From Campylobacterales bacterium (GTDB lineage Bacteria > Campylobacterota > Campylobacteria > Campylobacterales > Sulfurimonadaceae), in assembly GCA_014859655.1 (NCBI GenBank), contig JACUTT010000023.1:1-32760 (forward strand): a stretch of DNA of 32,760 nt. Direction: 5' to 3'. The notes under the pieces were generated by a model that was given only the letters and a program-made list of their open reading frames with translations, was not told the DNA's origin and searched no databases. The translations under genes were made by a program, and so were the position numbers. This document shows positions 1 through 6,345 of this stretch, in pieces (position 1 is the first letter of the stretch; each line of letters begins with the position of its first letter).

Positions 1-50
1 CTCATCTCTCTTTTTCCCTCTGAAGGCAGTTGGGGTTTTTAGAGGTGCCC
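1..50. mobile_element. Insertion-sequence end (left window edge)
   Basis: Positions 3-50 are the exact reverse complement of 32713-32760 at the other edge. The end reads inward from GGGCACCTCT (minus strand, 50 to 41), followed by AAAAACCCCAACTGCC. The outer flank is TAAA (51-54). The same terminus occurs in a complete 39-bp mini-element at 25075-25113 with a 4-bp target duplication, so this is the terminus of a transposable element whose body lies outside the window. The transposase is not visible. The short inverted repeats and 4-bp duplication would fit an IS5-like family, but this is inference. Confidence 0.8.
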
Positions 51-312
51 TAAAGCATGCATTAAATGTTCTCATAAGTTATGGCTAATTTAATTTTTGG
101 AGTTTTCTAGAGGAGAAAAAGCTATTTCTTAAAATTATAATTTAATTTATTTTGTCCAGCTTTCCCGCTATAGAACACTTTCAGAAACTTAATATAATAT
201 TATTTGCATAAAATAATATTAAACACTTAAACATTGCTAATAATTTAATAATTATATATTTTTCTTATACTTTTATAACTATACTTAATTTCCAAAATCA
301 AAAGGAGAAGTT
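51..312. other. AT-rich upstream region, no gene
   Basis: About 260 bp of very AT-rich DNA between the IS end and the first gene, with no credible reading frame. It contains a perfect 10-bp dyad, TAATATTATT (195-204) against AATAATATTA (212-221). A possible -10 box TATACT lies at 280-285 and a strong Shine-Dalgarno AAAGGAG at 301-307. No good -35 box is seen, which is common in this phylum. It probably holds the promoter of the ComEA/LigE gene pair. Confidence 0.5.
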
Positions 313-555
313 ATGGGACGTAAGTTTTTTGTTTTTGTGCTAGGGATATTGATGAGTTTTCAACTCTTTGCTGTTGATCTTAACACGGCAAGTCTTGAAG
401 AGCTTAGTGGTTTAAAAGGCATAGGTCAGGGAACGGCGGAAAAGATCATTGCATACCGCACTGAGAAAAAGTTTAGCAGCATCGAAGAGCTGATGCAGGT
501 CAAGGGAATCGGACAGAAGAAGTTCGATGCGATAAAAAAAGATCTGAGTATCTGA
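313..555 (+). CDS. ComEA-like helix-hairpin-helix DNA-binding protein, exported
   Basis: This 80-residue protein has a signal peptide (hydrophobic residues 5-20, likely cleavage after Ala20). The mature part begins VDLNTAS, typical of ComEA-type domains. Two helix-hairpin-helix units follow, each with a GIG turn (36-38 and 65-67). Such proteins bind double-stranded DNA in the periplasm and pull it in during natural transformation. ATG 313 follows Shine-Dalgarno AAAGGAG by 5 nt. A periplasmic DNA ligase gene follows after 86 bp on the same strand. The length is normal for single-domain ComEA homologues of this phylum. The role in uptake is inferred from the family. Confidence 0.85.
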   Translation: MGRKFFVFVLGILMSFQLFAVDLNTASLEELSGLKGIGQGTAEKIIAYRTEKKFSSIEELMQVKGIGQKKFDAIKKDLSI

Positions 556-580
556 GCGTAGCCGGCTTTAGGGTCGGCAG

Positions 581-622
581 AATTTTCACAAAAGTAAAGT
601 GCTCTGTGCTTTTGTGAAAATT
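581..622 (+). repeat. 14-bp perfect inverted repeat between comEA-like gene and ligase
   Basis: AATTTTCACAAAAG (581-594) and CTTTTGTGAAAATT (609-622) are perfect inverted copies separated by 14 nt. The stem is AT-rich and has no following T-run, so it is not a classic terminator. It could be an mRNA processing or partial termination hairpin, or an operator for the ligase gene that starts 19 bp later. Confidence 0.6.
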
Positions 623-641
623 TATCACAAAGAGTTCCCTG

Positions 642-1484
642 ATGAAAATTTCCCTTCTTATTCTCCTCCTGCATTATTTTGCTTACGCCGAGGCACCAAA
701 GTTATTTTTGCTGAAAGACTACACCGAGCAGAGTGATGTGAGAGGCTGGGTGATGAGCGAGAAGCTTGACGGCGTGCGTGCCTATTGGGACGGTGAAAAG
801 CTGATCAGCCGCAACGGAAAAGTATTCACGCCTCCCTCCTCTTTTACGGCAGATTTTCCGCCCTTTACCATCGACGGGGAGCTCTGGAGCAGACGCGGCG
901 GATTTGAGCAAGTCGTCTCTGTCATCAACACTAAGGCAGCGCACGAGGGCTGGGATGCGCTGACAATGAATGTCTTTGAGCTTCCCTCTCAGAGAGGGGG
1001 ACTCTTTGAACGTCTGGCGGTACTGGAAAACTACCTTGCTTTGCACCCGACTTCAAGGATAAAGATTGTCAAACAGAGGGTGATAAAAGAACAGGAAGAA
1101 ATAAAGGCCTATCTCGAAGAGGTGATGGCAAAAGGCGGTGAAGGCCTCGTCCTGCGAAATCCGCTTACGCCCTACTATAGCGGACGGACGGACGATGCGC
1201 TCAAATATAAAACCTTTATCGATGCCGACTGCCGGGTCCTCTCCATCATAGATGGGAAGGGAAAGCTTGATGGAAATATGGGCGCACTCACCTGCGACTA
1301 TCAGGGCAAAGTCATCAAGATAGGCTCCGGATTCAGTTCGCAGCAGCGAAGCTCTCCCCCGCAGATCGGTAGCGTGATCAGCTTCAAATACTACGGCCTG
1401 ACGCACCTTGGCAATCCCAAATACCCCATTTTTCTGCGAGTGCGTTCTGACGCAGAGCTGAACATTATGGAGCAAGCACGCTGA
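642..1484 (+). CDS. Periplasmic ATP-dependent DNA ligase (LigE type)
   Basis: This 280-residue protein seals nicks in duplex DNA using ATP. The N-terminus is a signal peptide (residues 1-17, ending FAYAEA), which marks it as exported, as in the LigE group of minimal bacterial ligases. Motif I is KLDGVR with nucleophile Lys41; the motif IV region is GGEGLVLRNP (Glu167) and motif V is LKYK (188-190). The C-terminal part (about 195-275, ending FLRVRS) fits the OB-fold domain. It follows the ComEA-like gene on the same strand, suggesting a shared job on incoming or extracellular DNA. This enzyme is distinct from the NAD-dependent replicative ligase LigA. An exported ATP-dependent enzyme raises the question of its ATP source. 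Confidence 0.88.
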   Translation: MKISLLILLLHYFAYAEAPKLFLLKDYTEQSDVRGWVMSEKLDGVRAYWDGEKLISRNGKVFTPPSSFTADFPPFTIDGELWSRRGGFEQVVSVINTKAAHEGWDALTMNVFELPSQRGGLFERLAVLENYLALHPTSRIKIVKQRVIKEQEEIKAYLEEVMAKGGEGLVLRNPLTPYYSGRTDDALKYKTFIDADCRVLSIIDGKGKLDGNMGALTCDYQGKVIKIGSGFSSQQRSSPPQIGSVISFKYYGLTHLGNPKYPIFLRVRSDAELNIMEQAR

Positions 1485-1564
1485 TCGCCAAATCGACACA
1501 AGACGACATCGACAAGGCACGGGAGTATCTGGGTGGAAATGGGGTACTAATGTTTAAACCTGAC

Positions 1565-1583
1565 TTTAGAGGTGCCTTTTATT
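1565..1583 (+). repeat. Solo IS-end-like 19-bp motif, copy 1
   Basis: The stretch matches TTTAGAGGTGCCCTTTATT at 18 of 19 positions (T for C at the 13th). It contains the element terminus AGAGGTGCC (1568-1576) followed by TTTTATT. No second terminus lies at a plausible distance on the inward (left) side, so it looks like a solitary remnant. It sits between the convergent ligase and transporter genes and touches the 3' end of the latter. Confidence 0.6.
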
Positions 1584-1589
1584 TCAAAT

Positions 1590-2525
1590 TTATTTAGCCG
1601 CCAATCTTTTATCGATCATGATCGCCAAGGGTATCTGAATGACATAGGCCATCATAATCGGCAACAGCATCGAAACACCGAAGGTGCTGGTGGTAAAGGT
1701 GGAGATGACCAGGGCAAGAGTGATGTAGCGGGTCACACTGTGCCAAAAGGCCGAACGCTCGTATATCGAGCCCAGATCAAAGATGAGCTTCGAAGCGATG
1801 AGCGCAATAAGATAGAATCCCAGAACCGCGCCTAAGGAGACATAGATAAGTTCAGGTTCAAAAGTATACAGATCAAAAAGCGTTTGCGAGCTCTGCAGTC
1901 CAAAGAGGTAGAATAGGATGACAAAGATGCTGATATTGCTGATATAGCTGTTGTATCGGTTGATAAGGGCAACAAGAGGGTCTATAAAATTAACGACCCG
2001 GCTTGCGACAAAGGGGATAACGACCAACAGTATCAACACCGTCTGTGCAAAATTACTGACATTAGGACCTTCCTCATACGCCTCGCCAAAATAGCTTGAG
2101 GCGTAGAGACCGAAACCATGCAACATCAACAAGGAGAGGGAAACAAAGAGAAGGTTGATAAAGAGCAAGAGGAACCCCAAAGAGGTATCCGCCTGCGACT
2201 TCTTGATCCAATGCATCACCATCCCGCCGCCACTGAGTACAGAGAGCAGAAACAGCCCTGCAGCGACACCAAAGTCATGTGACAATAGTCCAATGCCCAG
2301 TGCCGCTATCGGCAGGATCAGGTAGTTTAAAAATAGACCTTTGATGACGAGGATGCGATGCGGCCACAAAAGCTGGGCATCACGCACTCTGACATTAAAG
2401 AGTGAAGGCATAATAAGCGTAAGCCCGGCAAAAAGACAGATCTTTGAACTGAAAATAAAGCCGTCACTGTGGGCACCATAAGTCAACCCCAGTATTGCCC
2501 CCAGTATGACGATAATAAGCTGCAT
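1590..2525 (-). CDS. BASS/ACR3-type membrane transporter (bile acid:sodium symporter superfamily)
   Basis: This 311-residue protein has about nine or ten predicted hydrophobic helices, starting with a very hydrophobic N-terminus (IIVILGAILGLTYG). The segment around residues 96-118 (SGGGMVMHWIKKSQADTSLG) resembles the mid-protein signature of the bile acid:sodium symporter and arsenite permease (BASS/ACR3) superfamily. The substrate cannot be told from sequence. No arsenic-resistance genes are nearby, so an arsenite role has no support. ATG 2525 is preceded by a GAGGG-type Shine-Dalgarno. The gene is monocistronic, on the opposite strand to its neighbours, and bracketed by inverted IS-end motifs (1565-1583, 2654-2672), which may indicate acquisition. 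Confidence 0.65.
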   Translation of the reverse strand: MQLIIVILGAILGLTYGAHSDGFIFSSKICLFAGLTLIMPSLFNVRVRDAQLLWPHRILVIKGLFLNYLILPIAALGIGLLSHDFGVAAGLFLLSVLSGGGMVMHWIKKSQADTSLGFLLLFINLLFVSLSLLMLHGFGLYASSYFGEAYEEGPNVSNFAQTVLILLVVIPFVASRVVNFIDPLVALINRYNSYISNISIFVILFYLFGLQSSQTLFDLYTFEPELIYVSLGAVLGFYLIALIASKLIFDLGSIYERSAFWHSVTRYITLALVISTFTTSTFGVSMLLPIMMAYVIQIPLAIMIDKRLAAK

Positions 2526-2653
2526 CTCAACCCTCTTTTTATTTATTTAATAAAGATTATATAGCAATATTAATGAAGGACAAAGGCTTTAGGAAAAAAT
2601 GTCAAGAAAATAGCATAAATCCGGGGAGACAATACCAATTTGAGCGAGAAAAG

Positions 2654-2672
2654 AATAAAGGGCACCTCTAAA
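2654..2672 (-). repeat. Solo IS-end-like 19-bp motif, copy 2 (inverted)
   Basis: The minus strand reads TTTAGAGGTGCCCTTTATT exactly. It is identical to copy 3 (6205-6223) and 18/19 identical to copy 1 (1565-1583). The core GGGCACCTCT is at 2660-2669, flanked by TAAA (2656-2659), which matches the TTTA/TAAA target preference of the element. No matching partner terminus is seen inward of it. Confidence 0.65.
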
Positions 2673-2691
2673 TATAAAGTGCCTGTTTCTC

Positions 2692-2720
2692 TTGACACAA
2701 AATATCACATGTGATACAAA
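2692..2720 (+). promoter_or_regulatory. Sigma-70 promoter with overlapping palindromic operator
   Basis: TTGACA (2692-2697) is followed by a 17-nt spacer and TACAAA (2715-2720), giving a near-consensus promoter. A perfect 14-bp palindrome, TATCACATGTGATA (2703-2716), lies in the spacer and overlaps the -10 box, the expected place for a repressor site. The downstream frame is a broken XRE-type regulator, so the site probably served autoregulation. Confidence 0.65.
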
Positions 2721-2746
2721 AAGAAGAAACAATATTCAAGACACTT

Positions 2747-2877
2747 ATGCGCAGTGAACTAAAAAACAAAAAGAGGCCCTGCGCACTCCTTATGAGGTGA
2801 TCTCTTTGCGCGCCGGCGTGGGGATAGCTACGGTCAAACGCGCTTTTACGGGGCATGAGATCTCTTTGGATACTTAG
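2747..2877 (+). pseudogene. Frameshifted XRE/Cro-type helix-turn-helix regulator
   Basis: ATG 2747 opens a frame (MRSELKNKKR) that runs into a TGA at 2798. The other frame from about 2773 continues as EALRTPYEVISLRAGVGIAT, then VKRAFTGHEISLDT, to the TAG at 2875. That second piece is a clear helix-turn-helix core (AGVGIATVKRAFTG). Adding one base in the A6-C-A5 run at 2761-2772 would join both parts into one protein. The C-terminus is also short for the family. An upstream in-frame GTG (2711) exists but lies inside the promoter. It may be a true pseudogene, a homopolymer sequencing error, or slippage-dependent. Confidence 0.6.
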
Positions 2878-2988
2878 ATAAAAGACGAACTCTACTTCGT
2901 TTTCAAGACGACTCCGCTTTCTTGAACAGCTCCTTTTTCAAAATATGATACAATCGTGCGAATACCCCATCCGACACCAGGAAAGAGC

Positions 2989-3411
2989 ATGCTTGAGATT
3001 TCAAACACCGTTACCATCCCCGATGCCGAGATCGAGATAAACGCTGTGCGAAGCCAGGGCCCGGGAGGACAAAACGTCAACAAGGTCTCCACCGCCATCC
3101 ATCTGCGCTTCGACATCAATGCCTCCTGCCTTCCCGACTTCTACAAAGAGAAGCTTCTGGAGATGCGCGACCACCGCATCTCCAAAGAGGGCATCATCAA
3201 CATCAAATCCCAGGCGTCACGTTCCCAGGAAGAGAACAAAGAAGCCGCACTGCAGCGGCTAAAAGAGCTTATCCAAAGCGCCGCCATCATCCAAAAGAAG
3301 CGAAAAGCGACCAAACCGACAAAAAACTCCCAGAAAAGACGCATGGACAGCAAGACAAAACATTCAAAGACAAAAAATATGCGAAAAAAGGTGGACAGTT
3401 CAGAGGGATGA
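2989..3411 (+). CDS. arfB: Alternative ribosome-rescue factor, peptidyl-tRNA hydrolase ArfB
   Basis: This 140-residue protein releases nascent chains from ribosomes stalled without a stop codon. The catalytic GGQ (residues 26-28) sits in RSQGPGGQNVNKVSTA, the release-factor signature. The C-terminus (about 100-140) is a very basic, lysine/arginine-rich tail (KKRKATKPTKNSQKRRMDSK) which in ArfB enters the empty mRNA channel. The length matches the family and excludes full release factors. ATG 2989 was chosen because AGGAAAG lies just upstream and the protein then starts like its homologues (MLEISNTVTIPDAEIEI); an in-frame GTG at 2956 is less likely. Confidence 0.9.
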   Translation: MLEISNTVTIPDAEIEINAVRSQGPGGQNVNKVSTAIHLRFDINASCLPDFYKEKLLEMRDHRISKEGIINIKSQASRSQEENKEAALQRLKELIQSAAIIQKKRKATKPTKNSQKRRMDSKTKHSKTKNMRKKVDSSEG

Positions 3412-3620
3412 GACGTTTGAGAACGGCTTACGCAAATACTCTTCAAACTGGCATTGGAGAAAGATTATGGAACATGAGCTTATTAACAACCAAGAAAGAC
3501 CGCAAACAAGAGCTTCGTAATTTTATCAAACTTCAAGATTTAGTCAAGAATGGTCATATTTGGGCACAGTTGCTAATTAATTATTTGGGAAACTTCGTAA
3601 AATATGGATTTAAAAGGGAT

Positions 3621-3697
<77 letters not shown>

Positions 3698-3706
3698 ACA
3701 TGAGGG

Positions 3707-3781
3707 TGGATGGGGTAGAGGGATTCGAACCCCCGAATGCCAGTACCAAAAACTGGTGCCTTACCGCTTGGCGATACCCCA
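3707..3781 (-). tRNA. tRNA-Gln (TTG)
   Basis: A 75-nt cloverleaf with encoded CCA; the anticodon loop TTTTGGT contains TTG. The acceptor stem TGGGGTA/TACCCCA gives the U1-A72 pair typical of tRNA-Gln charged by the GatCAB transamidation route. The discriminator base reads T73 rather than the usual G. It is 9 bp from tRNA-fMet in one transcript. Confidence 0.93.
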
Positions 3782-3814
3782 ACACATACCTAAACTAATG
3801 TTTAAGAGGGCGGA

Positions 3815-3843
3815 ATTATAGGCTAAATATATGCTTTTGTCAA
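3815..3843 (-). promoter_or_regulatory. Sigma-70 promoter of the Gln-fMet tRNA operon
   Basis: On the minus strand TTGACA (3843-3838), a 17-nt spacer and TATAAT (3820-3815) form a perfect consensus promoter. Transcription should start near 3808, about 27 nt before tRNA-Gln. The strong match fits a stable-RNA gene. Confidence 0.9.
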
Positions 3844-3947
3844 GGGTTGCGCGCGAGTAATGCGTATTTTTCATATCTCTGCCGGTTTCTCTTGATATTT
3901 TCGCGCTATAGCACAGGGGATAGATGGTACCTTGTCGCGGGTATTGC

Positions 3948-4748
3948 CTACTCTTTTATGTTCTGGTAGACCCGTTTTCCGCGGATGTCTCCAAAGAGGA
4001 TGACGTCTTTGAGGAGTACGTCTTTGGCTAAATAGTCACGGTCAAAATTAACATGGAGTTCCCCTTTTTTGCTTTGGAAGATATCCTGGTTGATGATGAT
4101 GGTAATGAGTTTCGCCTCTTCGTCCGTCATAAGTGTGAGAAGCTCCTCTCTGAACTTGCCCCGGGGGACGATAATATCTATGATGCCCTCGGGACTCTTG
4201 GAGCCTATGGCAGAAAACTGTTTTGCATCTCCCTCTTTGAGTGTCGGCAGGATCTTCTGGGTGTTGAAAAAGAGAGAGAGAAGATCGTTGTTCGCAAAAA
4301 ACTCAAAGGGCTCTTCGGAGTGGCTGAACGCCTTGCTTTGTACGCCAACGCTTTTCATCGTACCCACATCGAAGCGCGTGGAGTTGACGAACTCCTCTTT
4401 AGACTCCAAGAGCACAACCTCCTGCGCGTCGTGTTTGAAGAGGTAAACGCTGCTTTTTACGGCGCTGTCGTTTTTGCGCTGCTTAACAAAGACGTCGGGG
4501 CGCAAGATGCCTTTAATGATGCTGCCCTGAGAGATATATTCCTCTTCACGGTTTTTACTCAAAACAGAGGCCATCCCGGTCGTCCAGGCATGCACGCAGA
4601 CCGTATACTCATCCTTGTCGTAAATGTAGGTGATTTCAGCCTTCCCGATCTCCCCGACAATGCCGAAGCTGACATCATAACCCGCAGTAACACTCTGCGC
4701 ATAGAGCGGCAGAAGCAGCAAAGATAGCATTAGAATATATTTTTTCAT
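3948..4748 (-). CDS. DUF3108 family exported protein
   Basis: This 266-residue protein has a signal peptide (MKKYILMLSLLLLPLYAQS; likely cut near residue 18). The mature part is rich in beta-strand-like segments (AGYDVSFGIVGEIGKAEITY, then alternating polar and hydrophobic stretches to the C-terminus), fitting the DUF3108 family of periplasmic or outer-membrane-associated proteins of unknown role. ATG 4748 is preferred because it gives a standard signal peptide; a TTG at 4754 is also in frame. No strong Shine-Dalgarno is visible, and a TATAAT sits only a few bases upstream of the start. It is a single gene between two tRNA loci. The function is not known. Confidence 0.75.
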   Translation of the reverse strand: MKKYILMLSLLLLPLYAQSVTAGYDVSFGIVGEIGKAEITYIYDKDEYTVCVHAWTTGMASVLSKNREEEYISQGSIIKGILRPDVFVKQRKNDSAVKSSVYLFKHDAQEVVLLESKEEFVNSTRFDVGTMKSVGVQSKAFSHSEEPFEFFANNDLLSLFFNTQKILPTLKEGDAKQFSAIGSKSPEGIIDIIVPRGKFREELLTLMTDEEAKLITIIINQDIFQSKKGELHVNFDRDYLAKDVLLKDVILFGDIRGKRVYQNIKE

Positions 4749-4770
4749 AGCCAAATTATACTCTCTCTTG

Positions 4771-4799
4771 TTGTAAATATAATGTTAAGTCGCTAAAAT
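4771..4799 (+). promoter_or_regulatory. Probable promoter of tRNA-Arg
   Basis: TTGTAA (4771-4776), a 17-nt spacer and TAAAAT (4794-4799) place a start near 4806, about 12 nt before the tRNA. A second TATAAT at 4778-4783 is an alternative -10 box. It overlaps the divergent DUF3108 upstream region. Confidence 0.5.
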
Positions 4800-4817
4800 A
4801 CGCTTTTCATCCACCAC

Positions 4818-4894
4818 GTCGGCGTAGCTCAGCTGTATAGAGCATCCGATTCCTAATCGGAAGGTCCTGGGTTAGAATCCCAGCGCTGACACCA
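4818..4894 (+). tRNA. tRNA-Arg (CCT), with U19/A56 instead of G19/C56
   Basis: A 77-nt cloverleaf with encoded CCA and anticodon loop TTCCTAA, reading AGG codons. All four stems pair, including GTCGGCG/CGCTGAC with one G-U pair. The D loop reads AGCTGTATA, so position 19 (4836) is T instead of the near-universal G. The T loop reads TTAGAAT, so position 56 (4874) is A instead of C. These two positions form the tertiary D-loop/T-loop pair, and both changes together would keep a Watson-Crick pair (U19-A56). The gene is likely functional. Confidence 0.9.
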
Positions 4895-4985
4895 CCAAAA
4901 TCCCTCACAACCCTTGACACAGTATATGCAAACAAAAAACATAGTGATTCAATCTGTCGTATTTTTATCTACTTCTCTTTTTTAA

Positions 4986-5240
4986 TACTATCCTTGCCTA
5001 TGGATTTTAAAAAACTTAACAACAACCTTTAGGGCACATTATAAATTTGCTAAAAAGCCTACTGACTTCGACAAGGGTTATCTGAAAATCAGTGACTGGG
5101 TGAATGATCTGTGCTGGCATTGCATCACCAAACGCAGGCAACTTGAAAAGAAGATGGATACGGAGTTCAAGAAGCTTCCGCACGAGCAGAAAAATAAAAT
5201 ATTGACTTTGCCGCCATCTGCGTACAAAGATGGCCTTTAA
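4986..5240 (+). pseudogene. Decayed reading frame of unknown origin
   Basis: An open stretch of 84 codons runs from just after a TAA (4983-4985) to TAA 5238-5240 but has no usable start before an internal ATG. Its composition looks like protein (KGYLKISDWVNDLCWHCITK, then KKMDTEFKKLPHEQKNKILT). A short ATG frame at 5000-5032 (MDFKKLNNNL) stops just where this frame becomes protein-like, suggesting a frameshift. At 5029-5046 the DNA resembles a degenerate IS end (TTAGGGCACATTATAAA). It lies directly downstream of tRNA-Arg, a common integration site. I do not recognise the family. The remaining flanks, 4895-4985 and 5241-5307, show nothing else clear. Confidence 0.4.
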
Positions 5241-5307
5241 ACGGCTGTAGATGATGTCTGCTAGTGTTTTTGTTGGGGTGTAGGAGCGAAAACGAGGGGG
5301 CTAAACC

Positions 5308-5331
5308 TGAAGGCTGGTCTTGCCGCCTTCA
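5308..5331 (-). terminator. Hairpin downstream of galU
   Basis: TGAAGGC and GCCTTCA form a 7-bp stem with a 10-nt loop, 12 bp after the galU stop on the minus strand. No strong T-run follows, so termination strength is uncertain. Confidence 0.45.
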
Positions 5332-5342
5332 AAATGGATATT

Positions 5343-6185
5343 CTACTCTGCCACACCTTTGGCGTAAAAGTAGTTAGTAGCCTCGACAAAACCGTCAACC
5401 GACCCGCAGTCAAAACGTTTGCCCTTGAACTTATAGGCCAGGACCCTCCCCTGCTTCGCCTGCTCCAAAAGGGCGTCAGTGATCTGAACCTCACCCCCTT
5501 TTCCGGGTTTGGTTTCACGCAGGATATCAAAAATATCGGGCGTCAGGATATAGCGGCCAATAATGGCCATATTTGACGGTGCATCCTTGGGATCAGGTTT
5601 TTCTACCATATCACTGACACGGTAAAGCCCCTTTTCAATCTCCTCACCGGCTATAACACCATATTTATGCGTCTGCTCTTTTGGGATCTCTTCAATCGCA
5701 ACGACAGAGCATCCGTACTGCTCATAGAGCGCGACCATCTGGGCCAATACACCATTTCTGTTATCGTCACACAAGTCATCCGCCAAGACGACGGCAAAGG
5801 GCTCATTTCCGATAAGCGTCTCGCCGGAGAGTATCGCGTGCCCAAGCCCTTTCATCTCTACCTGGCGGGTATAGGAGAAGGTGCATTGCGTTATCAGTGC
5901 GCGTATCTCCGTAAGATAGTGCTCTTTATCGGTCCCTTTGATCTGGTGTTCAAGCTCATAGGAGATATCAAAATGGTCTTCTATCGCCCGTTTACCCCGG
6001 CCTGTGACAATCGCTATGGTAGTGATATTCGCGGCAACAGCCTCTTCGACTCCGTACTGCAGAAGGGGCTTGGTGAGTACCGGCAGCATCTCTTTGGGAA
6101 TAGCCTTGGTTGCCGGCAAAAAGCGTGTTCCGTAGCCGGCTGCAGGGAATAGGCATTTTCTAATCGTCGGGAATTTTGTGTTCAA
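5343..6185 (-). CDS. galU: UTP-glucose-1-phosphate uridylyltransferase
   Basis: This 280-residue enzyme makes UDP-glucose from UTP and glucose-1-phosphate for surface polysaccharide and lipooligosaccharide synthesis. The N-terminal nucleotide-binding signature FPAAGYGTRFLPATKAIPKE (residues 13-32) is intact, followed by the family blocks VEEAVAANI, GLGHAIL, VVLADDL and MVEKPDPKDAPSNMAIIGRY. The length matches bacterial GalU. The start is TTG 6185: an AAGGA lies 8 nt upstream and the next Met is inside the conserved active-site loop. A 19-bp IS-end motif (6205-6223) sits just upstream of the Shine-Dalgarno, inside any leader. It is a single gene downstream of the fusA terminator. Confidence 0.93.
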   Translation of the reverse strand: MNTKFPTIRKCLFPAAGYGTRFLPATKAIPKEMLPVLTKPLLQYGVEEAVAANITTIAIVTGRGKRAIEDHFDISYELEHQIKGTDKEHYLTEIRALITQCTFSYTRQVEMKGLGHAILSGETLIGNEPFAVVLADDLCDDNRNGVLAQMVALYEQYGCSVVAIEEIPKEQTHKYGVIAGEEIEKGLYRVSDMVEKPDPKDAPSNMAIIGRYILTPDIFDILRETKPGKGGEVQITDALLEQAKQGRVLAYKFKGKRFDCGSVDGFVEATNYFYAKGVAE

Positions 6186-6204
6186 AAAGGATCCTTGGAG
6201 AGCA

Positions 6205-6223
6205 TTTAGAGGTGCCCTTTATT
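6205..6223 (+). repeat. Solo IS-end-like 19-bp motif, copy 3
   Basis: TTTAGAGGTGCCCTTTATT, identical to copy 2 (inverted, 2654-2672) and 18/19 to copy 1. The terminus core AGAGGTGCCC is at 6208-6217 and the flank TTTA follows. It lies 20 bp upstream of the galU start codon and may form part of its leader or promoter region. Confidence 0.65.
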
Positions 6224-6315
6224 ATTAAGTGTGAATATTTGTAGGATTTTATAGCACAGGGGCTTACAGAGCAATTAAAGGCAGGGTGTTGGATAAATTG
6301 TTTAAGAGGAATAGA

Positions 6316-6333
6316 CTCGGGCCTAAGCCCGAG
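6316..6333 (-). terminator. Hairpin terminator after fusA
   Basis: CTCGGGC/GCCCGAG forms a 7-bp GC-rich stem with a 4-nt loop, 12 bp beyond the fusA stop. The following minus-strand sequence is T-rich but has no long T-run. It marks the likely end of the long ribosomal and RNA polymerase cluster. Confidence 0.65.
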
Positions 6334-6345
6334 AGAGAGAAGAGA

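Noticed and set aside
1451-1597. Short plus-strand frame after the ligase (STQDDIDKAREYLGGNGVLM region)
   Set aside because: It looks protein-like but has no start codon, overlaps the ligase end, and runs into the IS-end motif and the 3' end of the transporter. It may be a remnant, but support is too thin for a feature.
2668-2856. 62-codon minus-strand frame
   Set aside because: It lies antisense to the promoter and broken regulator and shows no protein-family features.
4914-4942. TTGACA after tRNA-Arg as a possible promoter
   Set aside because: No acceptable -10 box occurs 16-18 nt downstream, and the following frame lacks a start codon.
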